Positions 17,469 to 25,591 of a stretch of DNA of 44,907 nucleotides are shown here, piece by piece. Every line of letters begins with the position of its first letter. Position 1 is the stretch's first letter. The position numbers and the translations under genes were made by a program. The stretch covers positions 1 through 44,907 of the forward strand of contig JADGEK010000034.1 of the NCBI GenBank assembly GCA_016744395.1. Direction: 5' to 3'. The notes below the pieces were generated by a model. It made no database searches. It was given only the letters and a program-made list of their open reading frames with translations, and was not told the origin of the DNA. The DNA is from Gammaproteobacteria bacterium (GTDB lineage: Bacteria; Pseudomonadota; Gammaproteobacteria; GRL18).

Positions 17469-18410
17469 TCACTGCACAGGAGTCTGATTGAGTTGAGGAG
17501 AGGGTGTTTGTGAAGAAGGTATGGAAGAACGGGTCGTTACTTGCTTATTTATATTCGGATCAGCTGATTTGGGATTAGTAGAAAAAGCGTTATCTCCAAG
17601 AATTAGCGGCAGGCCATTCTTCCCTGAACCAATAACAACAATCTTGGCATTCTGTGATTTGGCAAGCTCCTTGGTGGCTTTAATACCCTCAAATGCCAAT
17701 ATTTCAGGTGTCAGTGATTCACCGATAATATGCTGTGCCTGATTGATACCTTTGGCTTCGCTGATTTTACGCTGGGCTTCTTTTGTTGCAGTTTTTAATC
17801 GAAATTCGTAAGACCTTAGATGTTCCTGCTGAGTTAACTTGTCTTCTATCGCTTTAACAATATTGTCAGGCAAAGTGAGACTGCGGATAATGACATCATC
17901 AACAACAACGTAATTACGCCCTACCTCGTTAATTGCCAGAACAATTGCTTTGTTCAACAGTCCATTTTCATTGGTATAAATCTGATCGGCATTATAGCTG
18001 CCAAGCTGCTTACGCATGACAGACTCAATTTGTGGAAGGACGATGCGTTGCAGATAATCAGGACCAATCTGCTGATGCAGTGTGGTTAACATGTCATAGC
18101 GGGGACGATAACGAATGGCAGTGGCCAGATGAATACGCAAACCTTTTACTGATAACACATCAAACTCATGTAGAGCAATCTGGTTCCGGGTTTCATAAAC
18201 GGTCATGATATCCAGGGGACTGATGATATGGACACCCTCTTTATATATCACATCAATCTCTGTACCGCTAAAACGACGGAATAATACGCCCGCTTCACCC
18301 GCATAGGCAGTAATAACGATACGATGCCAAAGCAAAACGGTTAATATTGCGAGAATTAGCAGGAAAATAATCAGGTAGTGTCTTTTCTTTCGAGGCCAAC
18401 GAAATTGCAT
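17469..18410 (-). CDS. SPFH/prohibitin-like membrane protein
   Basis: From ATG at 18410 this is a 313-residue protein with a basic N-terminus (MQFRWPRKKRH), one membrane segment (YLIIFLLILAILTVLLWH), and a band-7/SPFH domain: GEAGVLFRRFSG, YKEGVHIISPLDIMTVYETR, LQRIVLPQIESVMRKQLG. A helical region follows (LKTATKEAQRKISEAKG), then a disordered Pro/Ser/Gln tail. Such proteins build membrane microdomain rings and scaffold partners. A longer form from TTG at 18452 is possible but less convincing. Its stop TGA overlaps an in-frame ATG of the lipoprotein gene, which indicates coupled expression of the pair. Confidence 0.87.
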   Translation of the reverse strand: MQFRWPRKKRHYLIIFLLILAILTVLLWHRIVITAYAGEAGVLFRRFSGTEIDVIYKEGVHIISPLDIMTVYETRNQIALHEFDVLSVKGLRIHLATAIRYRPRYDMLTTLHQQIGPDYLQRIVLPQIESVMRKQLGSYNADQIYTNENGLLNKAIVLAINEVGRNYVVVDDVIIRSLTLPDNIVKAIEDKLTQQEHLRSYEFRLKTATKEAQRKISEAKGINQAQHIIGESLTPEILAFEGIKATKELAKSQNAKIVVIGSGKNGLPLILGDNAFSTNPKSADPNINKQVTTRSSIPSSQTPSPQLNQTPVQ

Positions 18411-18607
18411 AGACTCTTTACCTTTTAATATATTAAATATTTTCACAGTCAACTCTTAGAACAGCGCAGGATAGAAATAGGCTGGGTTTGTATGAAGTGC
18501 ATAAGATTGATAAGTAGCAGATCGTTATACCCTCTAAATAAGCAAGCCCCAAGCCAAGGTAACAATGCGACATAATGAGCGATAAGTGTCTGGGTCTTAA
18601 AGTGATA

Positions 18608-18720
18608 CATTATATAGAAGTTGAATGAAAAAAGGGAGTGTCAAAGAACAGATTGCCAAATTTCTCAATCGTGATTTAGGCACACTAATCCAGAGTTAAA
18701 GCGAAACACGCGGTTAACGG
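18608..18720 (+). pseudogene. Relic of an IS30-type transposase N-terminus
   Basis: One frame reads KEQIAKFLNRDLGTLIQ, and after a one-base shift the next reads ELKRNTRLT. Together these match the helix-turn-helix of IS30-family transposases (QxxIAxxLxRxxSTISRELKRNT). There is no continuing frame and no recognisable terminal repeats, so this is a short degenerate remnant. The surrounding 18450-18855 region has no other gene I can support. Confidence 0.65.
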
Positions 18721-18855
18721 AATCAACAGACCAACTGCAATGGAAATTAAATATAACGTGCATCGTAGTTAGTCACTTGATAGATGTTATATGGCTTCGG
18801 AGAATCAAACAGCAAGTTCTTTTCCCAATACCTATGATGTGATACTTAAATCAAT

Positions 18856-19044
18856 CTAGGCAGGAGTACCTTCTTCAGATTCAGGTTCTTCAGCCACTGC
18901 AGTGTCTTCATCTTCGTCATCATTTAACCAGTATTTATTAACCACATAATAAGCGCCAACACCAATTACGATGCCCAGACCAACTGGATGAGAGCCTACT
19001 AAAGCCTTAACATTTGAAAGGATCCCTTGAGCTTGTGAAATCAT
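18856..19044 (-). CDS. Small single-span protein with acidic C-terminal tail
   Basis: This 62-residue protein starts at the ATG at 19044, preceded by AAGGA at suitable spacing. It has an amphipathic N-terminus (MISQAQGILSNVKALVG), one hydrophobic Gly-rich segment (VGLGIVIGVGAYYVVNKYWL), and a tail in which most residues are Asp or Glu (NDDEDEDTAVAEEPESEEG). I do not know a family for it. The layout resembles small acidic membrane proteins that bind metal ions or mineral surfaces, such as magnetosome Mms6, but there is no sequence proof of homology. Confidence 0.6.
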   Translation of the reverse strand: MISQAQGILSNVKALVGSHPVGLGIVIGVGAYYVVNKYWLNDDEDEDTAVAEEPESEEGTPA

Positions 19045-19455
19045 GGATTTTTCCTTGTTTGGTAGTGTTTTTATAGAAGCGTCAAGCATACCATCCCGAA
19101 TGAATATGCGTCAAGCTAATATATGTTTTCGGTAATGTTTTGATTCTGATGAGCAAGACAAGTACAATAATTGCGGATCTCGCGTTACTAGCCCGTAGAA
19201 ATGGTTTGCCTCACATTGGACCCAGTAGTTTCCTGGATCAGAATAACGAATAAGTTTTACCAGTAAAACGTATATTAGCCAATTAGAAACAACGATGTCT
19301 GAATGGTGTGATGCCAGTAAATCAAAAACTAATGCAGGGGCCAAAGCAATTAGCTGGATCGGGCAAAGGGTTGTCCATTAAATGACAGAATTAAAACCAT
19401 TAGTTGATTTTAGTTTTACTGTTACTGTTACTATTAGTCTGTTAATCTATATAAT
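19045..19455. other. Intergenic region, no clear gene
   Basis: About 410 bases lie between the small acidic protein and the secreted hydrolase. A 77-codon minus-strand open frame exists at 19111-19344, but it has no ribosome site and no recognisable family. It may be coding debris near the transposase relic. Confidence 0.35.
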
Positions 19456-20844
19456 ATGTTTATCACTTCACTACGACTATTAATCTTCTGCCTGCTCTCG
19501 GGCTTATCCATCCATGGCATTTGTCAGGGCCTAGCTCCGTCGCCTGTGGATAAAATTCCTGTTATCCCTATTCATGCCGAAAACCTGTCCCCTCTGGATA
19601 TCGGACTGGAAATTGGTCGACAAAGCAAACAATTATTTCCCGATATTGAATATCGCTATGACCGTTTTTTAAAGGCAAGCCTTGATCAGATGGGCTTCAA
19701 TGACATACTCAGGGATCGATTACCCAAGCTTAAAAGCTCTATAGACAATGCCTATCAGAAAGAAATGGAAGGGATTGCAAGCAGTTGGACACTTATCCAT
19801 GACAATAAACTGGGTGACGGCTATCTCTCATGGGACGAATATTGGGTTTTGAATCTGTTGGCAGACATTGGCTTGCCTGCCAACGGCACAGGGTTTGGTA
19901 TATTAAATCCTGTGTCCAGAGAAAAAAGCACGATTATTGGACGCAATCTTGATCTGAAAAGTACACCCGAGTTGCGCGGTTTACAGGCAATTACGGTTTA
20001 TCAATACAGCAATCGTGCTGTCATTAATATTGGTTTCGCTGGTATTATCTCAGTACTGAGCGGTTTTAATGACAGCGGCTTGTTCGTTGCCCATTTTAAT
20101 GCGGCTTCAGATTTATCCTTTCAAAACCCCTATTCAGCCAGACAAGACACAGCCGTACAAGCAACTGGTTTCGCCCTGCGAACAGCACTGGAGAGTGTGA
20201 CCTCTGTACGTAAGGCTGCTAATGTACTGGAAAAAAATACATTTGGCATCAGCAATAATATACTTATTGCTGATGAAAAGGATATACAAATATTGGAATA
20301 CTCCCCAGTGGGAAAAGCGCAATTACGAAGCTGGAAAAGTGAGACACATCCAAATAAACAGTGGAATAGCCCCTCACAAATTGCAGTAGTTGACTGTCAT
20401 GTATTGAAGCGTCGCTCAGGCAGCTGTGAAAGAGCCAAAGACACATACCGCTGGGAACGGCTGCGCACGCAGGCTGTATTCACTAATAATAAAAAGGCAG
20501 GGGTGCAGGATATCGCTGGTATAATGCTGGATTCACATAACCAGTACTATGAAATACTGGCTTCTGATACTTTACAGTCAATGATTTACCTGCCTGGCAC
20601 CAGGCACTTGTACCTATATGCCGCACCTGTTAATGAGACTGAAATACCACCTGCTTATAAAGTTTATTATCAGGATATATTACCCGGCAAATTCCGTAAT
20701 TTACAGAATAAAAATTATTTTTTCTGGTGGATTTCAGGGGTTCTGGTCTTATTGGCAATTGCCTTATGGCTAATACGGCGTTCAATGAGAGAGAGGGCCG
20801 ATGGGAATAATCTCGGTCTTGATAAAGTTAATACAAATAGCTGA
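19456..20844 (+). CDS. Secreted, membrane-anchored Ntn-hydrolase-like protein (peptidase C45/acyltransferase type)
   Basis: This 462-residue protein has a signal peptide (MFITSLRLLIFCLLSGLSIHG) and a C-terminal membrane segment (WWISGVLVLLAIALWLI) followed by arginines. The central part resembles the peptidase C45/acyl-CoA:6-aminopenicillanate acyltransferase-like group: YDRFLKASLDQMGF, YQKEMEGIASSW, SWDEYWVLNLLADIGL, a TGFGIL segment, STIIGRNLDLKSTPELRG, and GLFVAHFNAAS. The expected nucleophilic Cys after the DIGL segment is not seen; the local sequence is PANGTGFG, where Thr may serve or activity may be lost. Function unknown; a periplasmic amidase or acyltransferase role is inferred. No clear ribosome site. 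Confidence 0.6.
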   Translation: MFITSLRLLIFCLLSGLSIHGICQGLAPSPVDKIPVIPIHAENLSPLDIGLEIGRQSKQLFPDIEYRYDRFLKASLDQMGFNDILRDRLPKLKSSIDNAYQKEMEGIASSWTLIHDNKLGDGYLSWDEYWVLNLLADIGLPANGTGFGILNPVSREKSTIIGRNLDLKSTPELRGLQAITVYQYSNRAVINIGFAGIISVLSGFNDSGLFVAHFNAASDLSFQNPYSARQDTAVQATGFALRTALESVTSVRKAANVLEKNTFGISNNILIADEKDIQILEYSPVGKAQLRSWKSETHPNKQWNSPSQIAVVDCHVLKRRSGSCERAKDTYRWERLRTQAVFTNNKKAGVQDIAGIMLDSHNQYYEILASDTLQSMIYLPGTRHLYLYAAPVNETEIPPAYKVYYQDILPGKFRNLQNKNYFFWWISGVLVLLAIALWLIRRSMRERADGNNLGLDKVNTNS

Positions 20845-21134
20845 GTTTAAGAAGAGTTGTATTTGATAGCATTTTGAACTTCCTTTATATCAGACAGGTT
20901 TATGACAGTATATTCATTTAATCGAATATAGACTATTTGATTCTAATCATATAGACTATGAAGCCTACCCAAGAATAGAATGTTATGCTGTTTCAGATGC
21001 TCCCTTATTTATGAGCTCATTATTCTCGGTAAGTTCAATAGAACACTAGATCCCGAAATATCCTGTTTATTGTGCAGATGTGTATTTGAACGATGTATTT
21101 ACGAATACGGTTTTAAAGGTCAGGATTACTTTAC

Positions 21135-21491
21135 ATGCTTGGAAACAATGTTATTCAGATAAGTACTGGTAAATTACTGGGCGCATCATTGTTGCCCAGT
21201 TCTATACTACTGGTTAGTGGCATCATTTTCTGGCGAATCTGGCATAATAAGCAGTCACGCCTACAGACTGAAACGGATGTTTTGAATGATGAACTCAATC
21301 AGGTTAAGAAGCAAATGGCTGATCTGCAAACGGCCAACAATAAGGCTGAATCTGATGGGTCTATGCAGGCAGTAAACACACCTTCTGCTGCACAACACAC
21401 GAGCCAAAAAAGTGCTAAAAGTCCTGAGAAAATGGGACTATTTGAGTACCTGATTGAAGACAATATTCAATTGCGGAAATCGAGTTCTTAG
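21135..21491 (+). CDS. Membrane-anchored coiled-coil protein, candidate filament adaptor
   Basis: This 118-residue protein has an N-terminal membrane segment (LLGASLLPSSILLVSGIIFW, about residues 14-33) and a predicted coiled coil (ETDVLNDELNQVKKQMADLQ, about residues 46-65). A low-complexity Ser/Ala linker follows, then a distinct C-terminal peptide (MGLFEYLIEDNIQLRKSSS). AGGA lies upstream of the ATG. It is 107 bases upstream of the MamK-like actin gene on the same strand. No family is recognised. An anchor linking a membrane to the filament, as MamJ does for MamK, is an inference from layout and position. Confidence 0.68.
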   Translation: MLGNNVIQISTGKLLGASLLPSSILLVSGIIFWRIWHNKQSRLQTETDVLNDELNQVKKQMADLQTANNKAESDGSMQAVNTPSAAQHTSQKSAKSPEKMGLFEYLIEDNIQLRKSSS

Positions 21492-21598
21492 GTGTTTGCT
21501 TCTGGGTAACAATGTGAGTAACAATGCTTGTACTGTTTTTGTGAGTACAGGTGAAATACTTTTGATTAATTACATTTTATGGTGGTATTGATATAGAT

Positions 21599-22612
21599 AT
21601 GACAACTTCAACTATTTATCATATTGGTATTGACTTGGGTACCAGTCAATCTTCTATTGTTACTTCAACAGGTAAACGGCTTTCTACAAAAACCTGTGTG
21701 GGCCATCCCAAAGATGTTATTTCACAAAAGCGATTGAATAAAAGTCATTTGCTGGGAGAGGAAGCCTTAAAGAACCGTCTTTCGCTGAATCTTGTCTGGC
21801 CACTGGCTGATGGGGTTGTTCGTGATGATGCTGTCTCCAAAGAAGCGACACGGTTGGTTCTGGAAGACTTGATCCAGCAAACATTGCCCGAGTTGGAGAA
21901 GGAAGATAAGGTCTATGCCACTATTGGTGTGCCAGCCCTGGCAAGCGTGCAAGATAAGAAAACCATTATTAGTATTACCAAAGATTTTATTGACAAAATA
22001 TTAATTGTCAGCGAACCCTTTGCCGTTGCATATGGTATGGATCGTTTTGATGAATGTCTGGTTGTCGATATTGGTGCAGGAACCACCGATCTATGTCGCA
22101 TGTCGGGCTCAATACCAGGCGAGGATGATCAGCGGTCGTTGACCGAGGCAGGTAATTTTCTGGATCAGGCGATTACCAGTGCAATTCATGAACAATATCC
22201 TGATGTCCAGCTAACGCCCCAAATCATCAAGGGAATTAAAGAAAAACATGGCTATGTCTCCGATAATAATGACCCTGCTATTGTTAGCCTAACCAAAAAA
22301 GGACAGCCTAGTTCATACGATATTACTGAAATACTCCACAAGAGTTGCCTGAAGCTATCGGATGCCATTAGTCAGGCAGTGCAATCACTGGTGGCTGATT
22401 TTGATCCTGATTTTCAGGAGATCTTACGCACTAATATCATTGTGGCTGGTGGTGGCTCTCGTCTGATGGGTATTGATAAAGCAATAGAAAAAAGCTTGGA
22501 TAGTTATGGCGGCGGCAAGGCAAGCTGTATTCAGGACGTTGAATTTTGTGGGGCCAATGGATGCCTGAAAATGTGTCAGGAAATGCCTGAAAACTACTGG
22601 GACAAAATTTAA
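21599..22612 (+). CDS. MamK-like actin-family ATPase
   Basis: This 337-residue protein has the actin/Hsp70 nucleotide fold: phosphate-1 loop GIDLGTSQSSIVTSTGKR near residues 9-26, phosphate-2 loop VVDIGAGTTDLCRM near 155-168, and adenosine motif IIVAGGGSRLMGI near 280-292. Beyond these generic motifs it follows magnetosome MamK nearly throughout: VGHPKDVISQKRL, GEEAL, WPLADGVV, ATIGVPALAS, VSEPFAVAYGMD, and a C-terminal segment ending LKMCQEMPENYW. The length is also like MamK. MamK forms ATP-driven filaments that align and segregate magnetosomes. No mamA/B/E/I/M/O/P/Q is in the window, so it may organise another cargo. Its partners are probably the anchor upstream and the small protein 4 bases downstream. 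Confidence 0.85.
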   Translation: MTTSTIYHIGIDLGTSQSSIVTSTGKRLSTKTCVGHPKDVISQKRLNKSHLLGEEALKNRLSLNLVWPLADGVVRDDAVSKEATRLVLEDLIQQTLPELEKEDKVYATIGVPALASVQDKKTIISITKDFIDKILIVSEPFAVAYGMDRFDECLVVDIGAGTTDLCRMSGSIPGEDDQRSLTEAGNFLDQAITSAIHEQYPDVQLTPQIIKGIKEKHGYVSDNNDPAIVSLTKKGQPSSYDITEILHKSCLKLSDAISQAVQSLVADFDPDFQEILRTNIIVAGGGSRLMGIDKAIEKSLDSYGGGKASCIQDVEFCGANGCLKMCQEMPENYWDKI

Positions 22613-22616
22613 CTCT

Positions 22617-22862
22617 ATGGCACACACATTCAAGATTTTAATTAATACTGATCTTTCTTCTACCCTCAAGAAAGTAGAAAAAGCGATTATTGAAAACGGT
22701 GGAAAATTCAAGGGTGATATGGATAAAGGTGGATTTTCTGGCAAGGTCAAAGGTGAGTATGTTGTCTTGTCTAAAGATAAAGTTGAAATTACAATTACCA
22801 AGAAACCTTTTGCTGTACCCAATAGAAAAATCGAATCAGCCATACGGGAATTTTTTACCTGA
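22617..22862 (+). CDS. Small conserved protein, polyhydroxyalkanoate-system-like
   Basis: This 81-residue soluble protein has the pattern NGGKFKGDMDKGGFSGKVKGEY and then VEITITKKPFAVPNRKIESA, ending EFF. It resembles small conserved hypotheticals and, more weakly, the PHA granule region protein family (PF09650 type). It starts 4 bases after the stop of the MamK-like gene, which strongly suggests one operon. A role as a filament or cargo cofactor is possible but unproven. Confidence 0.62.
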   Translation: MAHTFKILINTDLSSTLKKVEKAIIENGGKFKGDMDKGGFSGKVKGEYVVLSKDKVEITITKKPFAVPNRKIESAIREFFT

Positions 22863-23221
22863 TCCTCACCAGTAAGGTAAGGGGCCAGGATGAGTGATAT
22901 ATCTTCGGTGAAGAAAAACTTGCCGATATAGGGAAACTTGATAACTGCATGATGAAGGGCAATATAGACAGTTCATTTATGCATTTCATTCCTGTAAAAT
23001 CTCAGTTGCCCAAAATATCATATGAATAACATTTATCAGGCTATTTATCGCATTTAACCCAACTAAGTTTTCTATTTCATGAGAAACTTTACTATTCACA
23101 CAGGGCACTTCTATTACTCAAAAACCTTACTATATATGTGTCAAATAAGATATACTTAATACGCCTTGTGCTTTAAATTATAAAAAGCTACCAGGACAAA
23201 TATTTAACGCAATAGAGTCAT
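22863..23221. other. Intergenic region upstream of the selD relic
   Basis: About 360 AT-rich bases contain no gene I can support. It should hold the promoter for the selD gene and may contain further, unrecognisable remains of the lost egtD copy. Confidence 0.4.
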
Positions 23222-23325
23222 GTCTCAGGCTGGCGTAGTACGCCTGGTTTTACCCGCTTGAAGCCAATGAACTATTCAGCGTCCACCTGTTTCGCATGCA
23301 GCTCAATCAACACAGGAAATTATAA
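23222..23325 (+). pseudogene. Relic of a second egtD 3' end
   Basis: The frame ending at TAA 23323-23325 reads LEANELFSVHLFRMQLNQHR, which matches the C-terminus of the intact EgtD in this window (NLFSVHLFRVQ). At DNA level, about 20 of 24 bases agree over the LFSVHLFR codons. Just upstream, SQAGVVRLVLP in a shifted frame resembles the preceding AGFESVALW part. No start or earlier body remains. The relic's TAA shares its last A with the ATG of selD, an operon-type TAATG junction. Confidence 0.8.
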
Positions 23326-25586
23326 TGCATACTCAATCGCCCGTTGTTAAGGATCTGGTTCTGGTCGGGGGCGGCCACGCCCATGTGACCGTATTAAAAC
23401 GTCAGGGTATGAAACCAGTTCCAGGCCTTCGTATCACTCTGATAACACGAGACATCCATACGCCTTATTCTGGTATGCTGCCTGGATACATTGCAGGTCA
23501 TTATGACTATGATGATTGCCATATTGATCTGGGGCCATTGGCCCAATTTGCAGGGGCAAGGCTTTATCATGCTGAAGTGGACAAGCTGGACATTAAAAAT
23601 AAAAAAATTCATGCGCCTGGACGTCCCCCTATATCCTATGACCTGCTGTCCATTAATACTGGCTCCAGACCCAGCAGCATTGAAGTTCCTGGAGTGGATG
23701 AATTCGCGCTTGCGGCAAAACCTATCGATATCTTTTTACAGAAATGGGAAAGTTTGATTGAACGCATTAAATCAACTACGGGAACATTTCGAGTGCTTGT
23801 TGTCGGCGGCGGTGCTGGTGGAGTCGAGCTGGCACTGTCCACACAACATCGATTACAGAATGTGCTAAAAGACGCTGGGCAGGATCCAGCACGTTTGGAC
23901 TATACTCTGCTGGCAAGAAGCGACAGTATCATGTTTATGCATAATGATGGTGTGCGCAAACGCTTTGAACGAATCTTTGCTGAACGCAATATTACGATCA
24001 AGACCGCGACCGAAGTGACTGAGGTAAAATCAGACCGGGTCATTTTGCAGGATGGTGAATCCATGAATGCAGATGCTGTCATCTGGGTGACCACTGCCTC
24101 GACACCCAGTTGGCCAGCTGAAGCTGGACTGGCAGTCGATGATGGGGGATTTATCAAGGTCGATGCCAATCTTCAATCCTTGTCGCATGAGGGTATATTT
24201 GCTGCAGGCGATATTGCATCACTGCCCGATCCAAGGCCTAAGTCGGGTGTATTTGCAGTGCGCCAGGGTCCAGTGTTGTCTGACAATGTCCGGGCTGCCG
24301 CAACGGGTCACCGTTTACGCCCTTATCGTGCACAGAAAAATTTTCTGGGTCTGATCAGCACTGGAGATAAATATGCCATCGCATCGCGTGGTAACTGGTC
24401 TTATGAGTCGGCCTGGCTGTGGCAATACAAGGACTGGATTGATGTACGCTTCATGGCCAAATTCAATGAATTACCAGAGATGAAGGAAGATGACAGTGGT
24501 CCTCAACTGGCCTCGGGAATTGCCGATGATAAAGCGATCAAGGAGCTATCGACTCTGGCAATGCGCTGCGGCGGCTGTGGTGCAAAAGTTGGCGCGACCA
24601 TATTGTCCAGGGTCATGCAGCAGTTACCCGATGAACAACGTGACGATGTATTGATTGGCCGCGATTCACCTGATGATTGTGCCATGCTGGCAGTTCCTGA
24701 AGGCAAGGTTATGGTGCAAAGCGTTGACTACTTCCGTGCATTTATTGCAGACACCTATACATTTGGAGCTATAGCTGCCAATCATGCATTAGGTGATGTT
24801 TTCGCCATGGGTGCTGAAGCCCAGTCGGTGCTGGCGATTGCCACTGTACCCTATGGTCGCGAACGAGTGGTTGAAGAAACCTTGTACGATGTTATGGCTG
24901 GTGCCATGTCTATTGTTCAGCCAACGGGTGCCGTGCTCGTTGGCGGCCATTCCAGTGAAGGCGCAGAGCTGGCATTCGGTCTCACCGTAAATGGCATTAT
25001 CGATCCCAACAAGGTATGGAGAAAAAGCGGCTTGCAGCCAGGTGATGCGATCATACTGACCAAGGCCGTCGGTACGGGTACTTTATTTGCGGCAGAGATG
25101 CGAGGCAAAGCAAAAGGTCGCTGGGTAGATGCCGCTATTCAATCGATGCTGTTATCCAACCAGCAAGCAGCAGGATGCCTGCAAAGCTTTGATGCAACTG
25201 CCTGCACCGACCTGACTGGTTTTGGCATCATCGGTCACCTGATCGAAATGACCAAAGCATCCCAGGTGGATGCTGAGATCTTCATGGACGCATTGCCGCT
25301 TCTTGATGGTGCCATGGACACCGTCAAGGCGGGTATACTCTCATCGCTGCAACCTGCGAACCTGAGATTACGGCGTGCGGTGCAGGACATTGAAGCTGCA
25401 GCAAAACACCCGGCTTTTCCATTACTATTCGATCCGCAAACAGCTGGTGGTTTGCTGGCGGGTGTGCCTGCGGACAAGGTTGATGCTTGTGTTGAAAAGT
25501 TACGTGCTATTGGCTATCGGGATACGCAAGTAATAGGGCAGATTAAAACCCTGTCTGAGGATCAGGCACCGATCAGTATTTGCTGA
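23325..25586 (+). CDS. selD: NDH-2-like oxidoreductase fused to selenide, water dikinase (SelD/SenC)
   Basis: This 753-residue fusion has an N-terminal FAD/NAD(P)-binding domain of the NDH-2 type (DLVLVGGGHAHVTVL near residue 10, second dinucleotide loop VLVVGGGAGGVELAL near 163, GIFAAGDIAS). From about residue 410 it is a SelD domain: RCGGCGAKVG with Cys418 at the position of E. coli Cys17 and Lys421 as the conserved Lys, RDSPDDCAML, NHALGDVFAMGAE, LVGGHSSEGAE, TDLTGFGIIGHLIEM. SelD makes selenophosphate from selenide and ATP; the flavin domain probably reduces selenium species to feed it. It uses Cys, not selenocysteine. AGGA precedes the ATG. Next to a SenB homologue the selenophosphate probably serves selenoneine synthesis (SenC role), though tRNA selenation or selenocysteine cannot be excluded. 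Confidence 0.95.
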   Translation: MHTQSPVVKDLVLVGGGHAHVTVLKRQGMKPVPGLRITLITRDIHTPYSGMLPGYIAGHYDYDDCHIDLGPLAQFAGARLYHAEVDKLDIKNKKIHAPGRPPISYDLLSINTGSRPSSIEVPGVDEFALAAKPIDIFLQKWESLIERIKSTTGTFRVLVVGGGAGGVELALSTQHRLQNVLKDAGQDPARLDYTLLARSDSIMFMHNDGVRKRFERIFAERNITIKTATEVTEVKSDRVILQDGESMNADAVIWVTTASTPSWPAEAGLAVDDGGFIKVDANLQSLSHEGIFAAGDIASLPDPRPKSGVFAVRQGPVLSDNVRAAATGHRLRPYRAQKNFLGLISTGDKYAIASRGNWSYESAWLWQYKDWIDVRFMAKFNELPEMKEDDSGPQLASGIADDKAIKELSTLAMRCGGCGAKVGATILSRVMQQLPDEQRDDVLIGRDSPDDCAMLAVPEGKVMVQSVDYFRAFIADTYTFGAIAANHALGDVFAMGAEAQSVLAIATVPYGRERVVEETLYDVMAGAMSIVQPTGAVLVGGHSSEGAELAFGLTVNGIIDPNKVWRKSGLQPGDAIILTKAVGTGTLFAAEMRGKAKGRWVDAAIQSMLLSNQQAAGCLQSFDATACTDLTGFGIIGHLIEMTKASQVDAEIFMDALPLLDGAMDTVKAGILSSLQPANLRLRRAVQDIEAAAKHPAFPLLFDPQTAGGLLAGVPADKVDACVEKLRAIGYRDTQVIGQIKTLSEDQAPISIC

Positions 25587-25591
25587 TTCTA

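Noticed and set aside
19111..19344. 77-codon minus-strand open frame
   Set aside because: No ribosome site, no recognisable family, composition like debris; kept only as an intergenic note.
21599..22612. Evidence for a magnetosome island
   Set aside because: Only the actin-like gene resembles magnetosome genes; no mamB, mamM, mamE, mamO, mamP, mamQ or mamI was found.
24567..24590. Selenocysteine in SelD
   Set aside because: The catalytic position is a normal TGT Cys codon; no in-frame TGA is present.
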